The notes beneath the pieces are model-generated. The model was given only the letters and a program-made list of their open reading frames with translations. It did not search any database and was not told where the DNA came from. This document shows, piece after piece, positions 42,887-54,632 of a stretch of DNA of 64,000 nt. The position numbers were made by a program, and so were the translations under genes. The first letter of the stretch is position 1, and each line of letters begins with the position of its first letter. This DNA is from Umbellularia californica (taxonomy: Eukaryota; Streptophyta; Magnoliopsida; Laurales; Lauraceae). The stretch spans positions 61,017,699 through 61,081,698 of the forward strand of contig JAPQWN010000002.1 of NCBI GenBank assembly GCA_028538565.1, written 5' to 3'.

Positions 42887-45435
42887 TGTTGACACCAAAA
42901 ATGTGAAGTCGCAACCTGCCATAAATAGGCAATGCAATTTCTCCAAAAAATCAAATCTTGTCAGAATCAAACAAAAACTGCAAGATCCTTCAAGATAGCC
43001 AAGAGAAGAGTACACATGAAGTTTCGGGCCATTTCAGAATCATTTGGCCTAACTTCGCTTCTCCGACAGCTAAAATGGCGCTCCCGGCGGCGACATCATC
43101 GGAGATGTCAAAACTTCGATCAGAGCCTACAGATGACTCCAGCATGTCTCAAAAGGGCTCCATGCCAAATTTCAAGTCAAACCGACAACGTTTGACCCTC
43201 CATCAATGCTCGAGCAGCAAAATCAAGCCTCTCGGCGGCGGGAACCACCGAAGCCTTCGCTCATCAAACCAAGTGCATGAGTGGCTTTAACATGCTTCAA
43301 AAAGGCTGCACGACAAATTTCAGGTCATTCTGACAACATTTGACCAGGTTTCGATGCTCCGAGAGAAAATCAAGCCTACCGGCGGCAGAGCAACCCGGGA
43401 CCATGACATCCAAAACGGAGCCCATGGAACGTCTCAAAATGACTCCAATAGGTTCCCCGTCAAATTTCAGGTCAATCGGACATCGTTTGACCACATATCA
43501 AAGCTCGGCATTTTCCCCGCAGCAAAATCAAGTGAAGCATCGACGGGACCCCAAAATCAAACAAAAGCCTATGGTTGGTCTTATTTATTGCTCAGGAGGC
43601 TTCACCTCAAATTTCAGGTCATTCCGACATCGTTTGACCAAGTTTCAGCTTCTGGCGGAAAATCAGCAGCTCTACGCGACAAAGTCTTCGGCTTTCCCGG
43701 AAAATTAGAAACTTTGCACTCTAAAAATGCAAGGATTCTCATCAGGTTTTCTACAGGGAAATCAAGCCAATAAATGAGAAGAAATGTCAGGAAAAATACA
43801 GAAGAAAACGGCGACGAAAAAGACCTCAAAACGACCGCAAAACGGGCTCCGAAGGGAAAAATTCCCCCAAGGTCGCAGGCCCCTGCGACCATGGCCCATG
43901 GTCGCCGGCGACCATGGAAGTCCGGGTCACCGGATTTTCCGCCGGTGACCCGTTTTTTCCGTCTTTTTTCGCGTTTCGCGCACTTTGGCCCCTGTGGTTT
44001 CCTGAAAATGTGATTTTTAGTGCTTGAAATTGACTCATATCCTCCGACATCCGTCAAAATCACGGGTCAACCTCCAAAAGCATAAAATCATCATTGATCG
44101 CTCCAAGATCGCCAACCGGTCGACCAAAAAAGGTGCTCTTTCTGTCCGACCGATCGAGAAATCGACAAGACAGATGTCACCGGCCCGCTCTTAGCTATCA
44201 ATGTCTGAAGTTACATGTTCATCCGATGTCGATCAGCAAGAAGATCCATCGATGATCATCGCCAGAAGAATTCTAGAAGACACGGCACGGCTCGCGACTC
44301 TTCGACTGCTCGGCGACCAATTAATGTGGTTAATTGACTAGCTTTATTATAGTCATTAATTCATTTCTTTGGACGGCCCAATCAGAAGCAAGCATTTGGG
44401 AGTTACAAGTCAATTGATTCATGGCATTTAAACCATGAAACTCCTCCCATTATGGTAATTAAGGTGATTAAAAGCCCTTAATCTCCATCGGCCAATCAGA
44501 TTCAAGGAAAAAGGAGTTACAAAATCAAGAAATAAATCTTGTAACTCCTCCCATTAAAGCCATTAAGGCTCATAAACCCTCCTAAATGGCTACCAAAAGC
44601 CTATAAATAGGAGAGCATTCCATTGAAATGAGGATCAGAAAATCGAGATCGATCGATCGGAAAGAATCCAGAGCTCGTATCCAGAGAAAGAAAAAAGAGA
44701 GAAAAAAACTCTGCTGAAGTTCTACACCGGCCACCACTACAAGGTGACAAAAGTCCCTTGGGGGGCACCCCCCCACAAGGTCCTTGCCTTCTCCTGCTGC
44801 CTCCAATGGCTTAGACGTGGCTTTTCAGCCCGTCTACTTAGCTTTTTATTGGACATAGGACCTTCTCTTGGTCTTTGTCCTCTAAAAATCTGAGGTTATA
44901 GCCAAGCCAAGCGAATCAAGAGCATCCTCTGTTCTCATCTGCATGGATGACGGCGAAGCCCACACATGGCTTGCGACCGTCAATCTGAACGAGTCCCCCA
45001 CAATCTCCTGAAAAGTTAGATCTTCCTTTTCTTGCTTTTCATTGTAGTTTGTATTTTTCTAAAAGAGACAAAAATCACAACTCTTGTCTTTTTCATTATT
45101 GATGAGAATTGTAAATCGGCTATAAACGCCAAAATCGGCTATAAATGCCAAACAAAATCGCCTTTCACGGCAAACTAAGAAAATGTCTCTTTTCTTAAAT
45201 ATATGCGCAATGGAAAACTTGAAAGAAGTTGATTTCCTTTTTACTTGCGAAGGTTGATCTCCGGATTACCACTTGCAATTCCAAGTAAAATAGAAAATCT
45301 GGCACACCCACCCAAAAAAAAAAAATGTTGATGCACGCTTCAGGCCCGCCAGGGCGCGAAAGGGCCGGACCCGACGGACTCCCACGTTCCGCCGACCCCG
45401 GTAGTCGCCACGGCGCCTCGGAGCGCGTTCCATCA
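42887..45435 (+). repeat. 3' LTR of Tat A, 2,549 bp
   Basis: Pairs with 22406-25001. Compared with the 5' LTR it lacks 33 nt starting 18 bases inside the LTR, lacks 11 nt near 43555, has a shorter C run near 44768, and differs by about 19 substitutions. Followed by the CGTAC duplication at 45436-45440. Confidence 0.95.
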
Positions 45436-46456
45436 CGTACTAGCAACGCTAGGCACAAATGTTGCAAATCGCATCCTTGAAAAGGACACGAGAACGGATT
45501 TTTTTGAAAGGTCAAATTTGGATTCATAAAGGAGAGCAAATGGTGTTCCAATCCGAAAAAAGGCTCAACATTTCTGCGAGCGCTAAATCTTGAAGGGAAG
45601 GAACGAGAATTTCTTGGATGCGAATCCAGTAATGACGGAAGTTTTTTTTTTTTTTTTTGAAGGGTCAAGATTGAATTCATCAAAGAGAGAAAATGGTGTT
45701 CCATTCCGAACAAAGGTTCAACATTTCTGCAAGCGCTAAATCCAAAGGGGAAAGAACCAAAATTTCTCAACTCTGAATTCAAAAGTGACAGAAGTTTTTT
45801 TTTTTTTTTAAAGATTTGTTTTTTAATGATTTTTTTTAAAGGTGCACATAGATTTCCAATTCGATCTTATGAAACCTTAGTAGATAGATCAACCCCCAGG
45901 TAAGGGTAGGATTACTTAATGAACCCATTTGGAGGACCCTTGCCTCGAACAGTCTAGTTGTCTCCACACTCTGGACAAGGCTTTTCTTAAATCCACTTTG
46001 GTCAAAGAACGCAACTGGTGGAACCTTAGTATTTTTTTTAACTCTTTTTTGAAAGGTTTTTAATGAAATCATCAAAGACAGTGAATGGTGTTCTAATCCG
46101 AACAAAGGCTCAACATTTCTGCGAGCGCTAAATCCGAAAGGGAAGGAACCAAGGTTTCTTAAATTTGAATTCAAAAGAGAGAAAACTGATTTTTTTTTGA
46201 AATTATATATTTTTTTTGAAATCTCAATTGGACTCATCAAAGAGAAAAGATGGCTCAATCCCCGATATGAACGATAGCTGCAAACATTTCTGTGAGCTAT
46301 CAAGTTCGAAGAGGAAAGGATCAAAGTTTCTCAAAGTTGAATCTTAAGAAAAAGAGACCAATTTTTTTTTGAAAGAATTTGAAATGAAGGTTTTTTTTTT
46401 TTTTTTTTTTTTGAAATCCCAATTGGCTCATCAAAGAGAAAAGATGGCCCAATCCC
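45436..46456 (-). mobile_element. B: Tat element leader, left piece (minus strand)
   Basis: On the minus strand this carries the leader of a Tat element: units around CAGAAATGTTGAGC (in plus, GGCTCAACATTTCTGCGAGC) at 45561, 45714 and 46105, period about 153, and TTTGTGCCTAGCGTTGCTAG near 45441-45465, matching A at 26319-26333. The segment 45840-46015 matches A at about 25540-25745. It continues at 57895 beyond E4. No gene. The left side of B is cut by A, and then C. Confidence 0.8.
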
Positions 46457-49400
46457 TGTAAGACCCCGACCCGAGTGACCTCGATTAGTGCTAATTACGT
46501 TGCGTTTTAGTGCTAAGCGTGATTAGTGATTTTTGACTAAGCTTGGACTAGAATAGCTCTTTTATTGTTTTGGGAGAGTTTTAGTGCTTGGTGTTGTTGG
46601 GACCCATTGGGGGTTCCCTTTTTGGATGGTTTTACTAATGTTTGGGGGATTGTTCGTATTCCAGTGATTTACATTTCTATTCCGTTTCACTCGTCTTGTT
46701 AATCCCTACAACTTTCATGTTGGTTCCGAAATCGTCCGGAATCCCGAAACCCGTTTTTTCTTGCATTGAGGGCAAAACGGTCATTATACATGAAATCTGT
46801 ACCCAAAAGTCGATATCCCCAAAACCGGCGAAACATACACTTTTTGGAAACTAGATATTTCGATGATCACTTTTCTCTTCTTCGTCGTTTTCGTCCGAGG
46901 TCTCGATAGTAGTTATTTGAGCCCAAAGAGTTTGTTAGTAGTGGAGCCCACACCCATGGTCTTTAAATAGAGAACCCTTCTCTTCCATTTACTCTTTTCC
47001 AGCACAAGCACAAGAGACCTAGGGTTTCATCTTCCTCTTCTTCTTCTCCTTGCTTCTTCACCGCCAAATCTCCACCAAGCTTGCACCTAGAGCACTAATG
47101 GAGATCACCACCCTCTTCCCCTCCTTGCAAGCTTCTCTTTAATACCATTTGTGGAAGGATCTACTATACTCAAGACCCTCATTGAGCTCACCTTATCCAT
47201 TTGAAGAACCTACAAGTAAGCTTCCTCCCTAATCTCTTAGATTCATGTTCTTCTAGTCTTAGAAGAGCTCTATCTTCTTTGTTGAGAGTTATCTCCTCTT
47301 GTTTCTTGGTTTGACCCATTTTAGGGTTTGGGTTTTGGGGTTTTTGTAGATAGCATTCTTGGCTTGGAGGAAGAGAATAATAGCTTGATTTCTTGCATTG
47401 AGACTTTGAGGCAAGTGGATTGAATGGATAGTTTAGCTTCCAATGATTTTTATGATAAATGTGTTTGAATTATTACTTCATTAATGCTTTGTTTTATTTG
47501 CATTCAATGATGTTAAATGCTTTGAATGAGGTTGGTAAGCCTCTTCATTGCCTTGAAACTTGATTTCTAGTTTTGGTTTCATTTATTGTCTTAAAATCAT
47601 GGATTGTAGCTTTTGGGTTCATCTTTTGAACAATGCCTAAGTGAATCCTTGTGATGATGGATGTCTTCTTTCTCTTGGGGATTGCATGGATGTAAAAATG
47701 GAGAGATTTGATGATGGTTGGGTAATGATTGAAGGGAGTTGAGAGCCTCCCATTATGTTGTAGGAAAGAGGCTCAAAATGGGTTTTGAGAGAAGGGAAGA
47801 ATGGAAGAGCAGAACCGTCCCGAACTCAGTTTTGGACAGTTCGCTCGAGCCAACTTGACACTTCGCTCGAGCGAACTGCCCAGGAAAGGATTCGTGCCAT
47901 TCCAGAGAGTTGTTCGCTTGTACGAACCCAGTGTCCACTCGAGCGAACTCTTCCAGCAGCCATCCAGAGAGTGGTTGGGTCGAGCGCACCAATCGTTCGC
48001 TCGTGCCATCCTGAACTGGGCAGGTCCGCTCGAGCGAACCCTCCCAGAAACCATTCCAGAGGCTCATCCGCTCGAGCGAACTGTAATGTCCGCTCGAGCG
48101 ATGGTTGCTGCTGTAGAAGGAATGCGTTTGGAGCTGGAGTGAAACATTTTCATGGATTGTGAAAGGTGCATTGGGAGCCTTGTTGTGTCAAGAGAACTAT
48201 AGGGTGAGGTATGGAGCCCGGATGAGAACGAAACCATTATCATAAGCATTCATTGGAGTTTTGGAGACTTTCAAGTGTATAAGGAGCCGGAATGCCCTCA
48301 ACCCAAGGAGTACCAAGTTTTATTAAATAGACATTCGGGATCCCTATGCACTTGAATCAACTTCGAACTTTGATACTCATCCCGATATTTCGAAAGTTTA
48401 TTTCACTCTTTTATTTCCGAAATTTACAAGTTACGATTTATCAACCCGAAAGCACGGAACTATATTTGTAGCCTTGTGCTAGCCCCGATGCGCATGACCC
48501 GATACTAAAATGATGATTGTGCCTTGAGCACCCCGTCTTGCCCGCTTATAGCCCTGCAATGGATTTGTTTTATACCTGTCTCGATTTATGTGATTTGACC
48601 TATGAGTCGGCACCACTAAGCTTGGATAACCTTGTCGGTCTGATCTACCGACTTGGAGATCCCTTCCCGCCGCCAGCTGCAGCTTGGATCCCAATACCCG
48701 GTTTATTAATTGTGGTCCCGTCCCGATACCCGGCTCGCTCCCGTGGTTCCCGATATCCGGTTTGCTACCGTGATTCCCGATACCCGGTTTGCTACCGCGG
48801 TCCCGTCCCGTATTATTGTATATGTATATGTAACTTGGTTGCACCTCCTCACTTCGGTGACTGAGGTTAACGCCCGTTACTCACGTCACTTCGGTGATAG
48901 AGGGTTTAGCTTTTTGTGGATGCCATCTTGATTGTTTCCCGATTTCCTTGGTTACCTTACATGTTTTGTTTCTGCATATGCGTTTCAATGAAATGATTCA
49001 TTTACTTTTGAAAGTCATTGTTTAAACAGGTTTACATGTTTTCCAAGGTAAATGTTTTATTATTAAATGTTCATATCTTTCCATCTACATGCCAGACCGT
49101 CGTGTCTGACCCCTTTGCTTTGGTACTCAGTTCCTGTTGTCGGTTATCACGAGGAGGAGCCAGAGGAGGCGCTCGGAGAACCGCAACCGCTAGTTGAGTG
49201 GCGTGCCGACGATGTTATGTAAACATCGGGTTGCCGAGATGCGAAACATTTTGGGGGTTGTTTGGATAGTTTTCTGGTGGTTATTGTTTTGTCTATATTG
49301 GCCTTTGTTGGCCTTTATTCTTTTTGGGAATCGTAATTAAATGTCATAAGTTCCAACCTTAATAGTATTTTGGGTTACGCTTTAGAGCATTGCTCATTCT

Positions 49401-49697
49401 GATACTTGTTATTCAATGCAAACAGTCTTGTTACTATGGAAATGATTTATATGCTTGATTTGCCATACGCTTCCGCAATTATATTAAATGGTTATGTGTG
49501 TTGGAAAATCCTTACCGCGGACACCTGTGGGAAATCACGTGCACGGGAAATGTTTGTTCTTTTATTAACCCGTGTACGCTTGATCATAAACATATTTTTA
49601 ATTATTGTCATCACTCCATATGATCGCATGTCCATTCACATTATCAATTAGTCCTGATCCCGGATTTGGTCCCCGAACCCGGTCCGGGGTTGCGACA
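46457..49697 (+). repeat. 5' LTR of E4, 3,241 bp
   Basis: Starts TGTAAGACCCCGACCC and ends GGTTGCGACA before the primer site. TATA-like TTTAAATAG at 46962-46970, followed about 30 bp on by CCATTTACTC. The CGCTCGAGCG cluster lies at 47815-48105. A run of GGTTCCCGATAYCCGG units lies at 48690-48810. No gene; open frames in it recur in the 3' LTR. Confidence 0.93.
47815..48105. repeat. CGCTCGAGCG palindrome cluster in E4 LTR
   Basis: Copies of CGCTCGAGCGAAC or close variants at about 47842, 47864, 47937, 48028, 48069 and 48091, with CGCTCGTGC variants between. The second LTR has the same cluster (55985-56300) with one extra unit near 56220. The remnant LTR E5 has two copies at 62590 and 62611. 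Confidence 0.85.
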
Positions 49698-49700
49698 GAC

Positions 49701-49712
49701 TGGTATCAGACC
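49701..49712 (+). other. E4 primer binding site
   Basis: TGGTATCAGACC follows the LTR end after GAC. It matches the Met-tRNA-type site of E1 except at the last bases. Confidence 0.85.
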
Positions 49713-49840
49713 GAGACGTGTTTCAGGCAATTAAAAGAAACTAGAAATCCTAAGGACGTGGCGAGGATTCGTTAGATCTTCCGTTAGTTAGAATCGCGTG
49801 AGCAATGTGACCCTATTCTTGATTATTATGTGCTGACAAC

Positions 49841-52800
49841 TTGTTTTGCAGCATCATGCCACCTCGTAAGCGACCTGTAAATGGCAATCCCACCGCAGGC
49901 AACAGTTATTATACAGGGCCAGTTGGGGAAGATGGAATTGAAAATACAATGCCAAATCAGTTCCAACAGATGATACAAGCCATGCTTGACCAGCAGCGTC
50001 AGGCAAATGAGAATCAGACTAGACTACAAGAACAAATGCTAAAGAAGGATGAGGATCATGCCAAAGAGTTGGCAGAGATGCAGAGACACTTGTTGGAGGT
50101 GCTACAGAGGAGACCCGAACCAGTTCAACCTCAACCTGCTATTGTCATCAACCAGAGGGAGCATGACCCCAATGCTTTATTTGAGAGATTTAAAAAGAGG
50201 GCACCCAAGGATTTTGTTGGCTCAGAAGATCCTTTGACTGCAGATGATTGGCTGGACCATACAGAGAACATCTTCGAAGTCTTCAAATGCACTGGGGGTG
50301 AGAGAGTAAAGCTGGCAACATCCCTATTCACATGGTTGGCAGATATCTGGTGGAAAACTGTAAGGGAAGAGTATAGGACAATGGCTGACGCAGTTGCATG
50401 GCAGAATTTCAAGATATAGTTTCGTGACAAGTATGTACCCACGCACATCAGGAGGCAGAAGGCAGTAGAGTTTCAACAGCTTGTCCAAGGCAATACGACC
50501 GTTCAAGAATACCTCACTAAGTTTGAGAGGTTGTCAAGATATGCACCCAAATTAGTGGACACGGTGGAGAAGAAGATAACCAAGTTCCTTGAAGGACTTC
50601 ATCCCATCATCGAGAGAGATGCTACGGGAGTCATACCACCGGTCACTTTTGAAGAGGCGATCAAGAGGGCCTACAAGTTTGAGAATTTCCACCACAAGGT
50701 CCTTAGATCTCAAGGCAAAGGACAAGGGCAGCCCCAGCAGCAGAATCACCAGCAAATGAATTAGCAGAACAAGAGGCAGAGGCAAGACCAGAATGTACAA
50801 CTCGTTTGTATCCACTGTGGCAAAAACCATGAGAGTGCCCAATGTCGTACCATCACTGGAGCGTGCTTTAGATGTGGCTCCATGGATCATCAGATGCGAA
50901 ATTGCCCAAGACCGAATAGGCGAAATCAGCAGCCTCAAGGAGCACCGCGTCCAGCACCGCCACAGAATGCACTGGTAGTGCAGAATCAGGCAAGGCCACT
51001 CCAGCATTAGGCACCACCGTAGCAGTATAGGCCCCAGCAGTAGCAGCAGCAGGCCCGTCAACAAGGACAGCAGCATATTCAGCGTCCACCGCAATAGAAC
51101 AGAAATGCCCCTCAAGGCAGGCAACAACAGGCACCTATCAGGCCACAGCAGCGAGGACAAGTTTATGCAGTCGACAGAGCTGATGCGGAGGCAGCAGGCA
51201 ATGTTGTGGAAGGTACACTCCTTGTCAGTGGGATAGAAGCTAAAATATTATTTGACCCTGGGTCTACGCATTCATTCATATCCCATGCATTTTCTAGATT
51301 GATTGATGTGCATGGTAGAGATCTTCAGTATATTTTGACTGTAGCTACACCAGTAGGAAAACAAGTTGTGTGTACGGTTCATTACCCTAGTTGTACAGTC
51401 CGGATAGGAGAAGTTGTGCTACCCGCAGATCTTATTCTGTTGGAGATGAAGGATTTTGATGTCATCATAGGGATGGATTGGCTGGCAGGGTACCATGCCA
51501 CAATGGATTGTTTCCATAAGACCCTCACATTCAAGTTGGATGAGACAGCAACAGGGGTGTTATTCCAGGGAGAAAGGAGAAATCCTCGTGCAGGGTTTGT
51601 CTCAGCGTTGAAGGCTGATAGACTTTTGAGAAGTGGATGTGAAGCCTATTTGGCGTTTATCACGAAGGATAAACGATCCCAAGGGGTGGAGGAGATCCCT
51701 ATTGTTTGGGAGTTCCCGGATGTATTTCCGGAGGAGATTCCAGGATTACCACCCATGAGAGAAATTGACTTCACTATTGAGTTGTTACCAAGGACCGCTC
51801 CGATATCTATTGCACCATATAGAATGGCTCCGGCGGAATTGGGAGAGTTGAAGATACAATTGCAAGAGTTATTGGACAAAGGTTTTGTGAGGCCTAGTAT
51901 TTCACCATGGGGAGCTCCAGTTTTGTTTGTTAAGAAGAAGGATGGTTCGATGAAAATGTGTATTGACTACCGGAGATTGAACCAAGTGACCATCAAGAAC
52001 AAGTATCCATTGCCAAGGATAGATGAACTGTTTGATCAATTACAAGGTGCCTCGTACTTTTCGAAGATTGATTTGAGATCCAGTTATCATCAGCTGAGAG
52101 TTAGAGAATCAGATGTGTTGAAGACAGCTTTCCGGACAAGATATGGCCACTATGAGTTTCTAGTGATGCCATTTGGGTTGACCAATGCACCGGCAGTGTT
52201 CATGGCTTTGATGAACAAGATCTTTCGCAATATCTGGATCAGTTTGTAGTGGTGTTCATAGACGATATTTTGGTGTACTCCAAGACCAGAGAAGAGCATG
52301 AAGAGCATTTGAGGATTGCATTGCAGCTTTTGAGAGAGAACCAGTTGTTTGCGAAGCTCAACAAGTGTGAGTTTTGGCAAGAGCAAGTTGCATTTTTGGG
52401 ACACATAATCTCTAAAGAAGGATTGTCTGTAGACCCGTCCAAGATTGAGGCAGTAGTGGAGTTGGAAAGACCGAAGAATGTGTCAGAAATCAGAAGTTTT
52501 CTTGGTTTGGCAGGCTATTACCGGAGGTTTGTACAAGGGTTTTCGTCGATTGCAGCATCGTTGACGAAGTTAACAAGGAAGAATGTGCCTTATGTGTGGA
52601 CGGACCAGTGTGAATCCAGCTTTCAAGAGCTAAAGAAGAGATTAACCACCGCACCAGTCCTTACTTCGCCATCCGGAAGCGGTGGTTTTACCATCTTTAC
52701 CGATGCTTCGAACATTAGACTCGGTTGTGTGTTGATGCAAGAAGGAAGAGTTGTAGCATATGGGTCCCGGCAGTTGAAAGATCACGAGAAGAATTATGCG

Positions 52801-54590
52801 ACCCATGACCTTGAGTTGGCAGCGGTCGTCTTTGCATTAAAGATTTGGAGACATTACCTCTATGGAGAGAAGTTTGAGGTCCATTCGGATCACCGCAGCC
52901 TACAGTACCTATTTTCTTAGAAGGAGTTGAACATGAGGCAGAGGAGATGGATGGAGTATATCAAAGACTATGATTTTCCAATCAAGTATCACCCGGGGAA
53001 AGCGAATGTAGTTGCCGATGCTTTGAGTAGAAAGTCAGTGGGCATGGCAAATTTGAGTGGTACTTGTATTTTTGATCAGTTTGAGGAGTTGAAGATAGAC
53101 ATGCAGCCACTGAGGAAGGGTGCCATAATTGCCAATATGTTAGTGTCAGAGCCTACGTTCATCCAGAAGATTAAGGACAGTCAGTTGCAGGATCCAGAGT
53201 TGGCCAAGATTACAGATCATATAGTAGAAGATCCTGATTTTCGTATTGTTGACGGAGTTCTTTACTATCGTAACCGTTTGTGTGTGTCTAACATCGAAGA
53301 TTTGAGGAATGACATCATGGCAGAAGCTCACAGTGCGAAGTATTCCATCCACCCAGGCAGCACGAAGATGTATCAGAACTTGAAGGGTAGATTTTGGTGG
53401 AACAACATGAAGAGGGAGATTGCGGCGTTTGTATCTCGTTGTATGACGTGTCAGTTGATAAAGGCAGAGCATCAGAGGCCTCCAGGATTGTTGCAGCCAT
53501 TAGAGATCCCAGAATGGAAGTGGGAACACATTACCATGGACTTTATTTTGGGACTACCGAGGACTAGCAGAGGCAATGATGCGATATGGGTGATTGTAGA
53601 TAGACTCACAAAGTCAGCTCATTTTATCCCCATGAGGACAGGGAAGAAGATGCATATGTTACCCCTAGCGGAGTTGTTTGTCAACGAGATCGTCAGTAGA
53701 CATGGACAGCCAGTTTCTATTACCTCCGACAGAGACAGTAGATTCATCTCGAGGTTTTGGAAGACCCTACATGAGTCTATGGGTACGAAGTTACAGTTTA
53801 GTACAGCTTATCACCCTCAGACAGATGGCCAATCAGAGAGGACAATTCAGACACTCGAGGACATGCTACGTGCTTGTGTATTGGACTTCAAGACTCAATG
53901 GGATGAAACCCTATCATTGTGTGAGTTTGCTTACAACAACAGCTACCACTCGAGCATCGGGATGGCGCCTTTTGAGGTTTTGTATGGCAGAAGGTGTAGG
54001 ACACCTGTTTGTTGGGAAGAAGTTGGCACCCGCAGTTTCCATGGACCGACTATAGTGAGTGAGACCAGTGACAAGGTGAGGCAGATTCAGGAATGTTTGA
54101 AGGTAGTCTGGAGTAGGCAAAAGAGCTATGCAGACTCTCACAGAAGGGATCTATAGTTCAGAGAAGGAGACAAGGTTTTCTTGAAAGTGTAACCGACAAG
54201 AGGAACACTGAGGTTTGGGCAGAAGGGCAAGTTGTCACAGAGATACATTGGACCGTATGACATTGTGAGTAAGATTGGTGGTGTGGCTTATAGATTAGCC
54301 TTACCACCAAAGTTATCCGGAGTACACAACGTCTTCCATGTGTCGATGTTGAAGAAGTACGTCCCCGATCCTTCACATGTACTCCTACATGAGCCGCTGG
54401 AAATTAGAGAAGATGTTACCTATGTTGAGAAGCCCATTCAGATCAAAGACTTGAAAGAACAGGAATTGAGGAATCGGACTATTCAGTGGGTGAAAGTACT
54501 CTAGGAGAATCACGGGCCGGAAGAGGCGACATGGGAATTGCGAGATCAAGTTCAGAAGAAGTATCCACATCTCCTACCCGAGGTGAGTTT
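49841..54590 (+). pseudogene. gag-pol: E4 Gag-Pol with chromodomain, about ten stops and a frameshift
   Basis: Aligns with E1 throughout. The better start is MPPRK at 49856, just after TTTTGCAGCATC. Domains: Gag, zinc knuckles (CIHCGKNHESAQC and CFRCGSMDHQMRNC, 50812-50910), protease (FDPGSTHSFIS near 51254), RT (MPFGLTNAPAVF; VFIDDILVYSK near 52253), RNase H (FTDAS near 52700), integrase (MDFI, SDRDS, SERT, near 53537, 53730, 53835) and a chromodomain remnant (54420-54560). Stops: TAG at 50417, 50762, 51008, 51020, 51041, 51095, 52918, 54154 and 54502, and TAA at 54190. One base is missing near 52228 (after KIFR), just before the FIDD motif. Eight of the TAGs sit where CAG (Gln) is expected. 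Clearly dead. Confidence 0.94.
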
Positions 54591-54618
54591 TATATTTCAT
54601 TTGGAGGACCAAATGCCC

Positions 54619-54632
54619 TAAGGGGTGGAGGA
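54619..54632 (+). other. E4 polypurine tract
   Basis: TAAGGGGTGGAGGA immediately precedes the 3' LTR start TGTAAGACC, the same tract as in E1. Confidence 0.9.

Larger units (their letters stand above)
22406..45435 (+). mobile_element. A: complete Ty3/gypsy Tat-clade element, 23,030 bp
   Basis: Order: 5' LTR, primer site, tandem-repeat leader, pre-gag frame, gag, protease, RT, RNase H, second (archaeal-type) RNase H, integrase, repeat-rich 3' region, antisense spliced gene, polypurine tract, 3' LTR. Flanked by CGTAC. The dual RNase H and antisense gene place it in the Tat clade. I count about 19 substitutions over about 2.5 kb of aligned LTR (about 0.7%), plus a 33-nt and an 11-nt deletion in the 3' LTR, so it is fairly young. 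Yet gag-pol has two stops and two frameshifts, and integrase lacks its second catalytic Asp. It was probably mobilised in trans by another copy. Confidence 0.94.

Noticed and set aside
45195..45782. 195-codon minus-strand frame across the end of the Tat A LTR and the B leader
   Set aside because: It spans the insertion junction at 45435 between two elements, so it cannot be an ancestral gene; the repeated residues follow the leader tandem repeat.
47785..48162. Ser/Glu/Arg-rich frames on both strands of the E4 LTR
   Set aside because: They are produced by the CGCTCGAGCG repeat, which is open in several frames.
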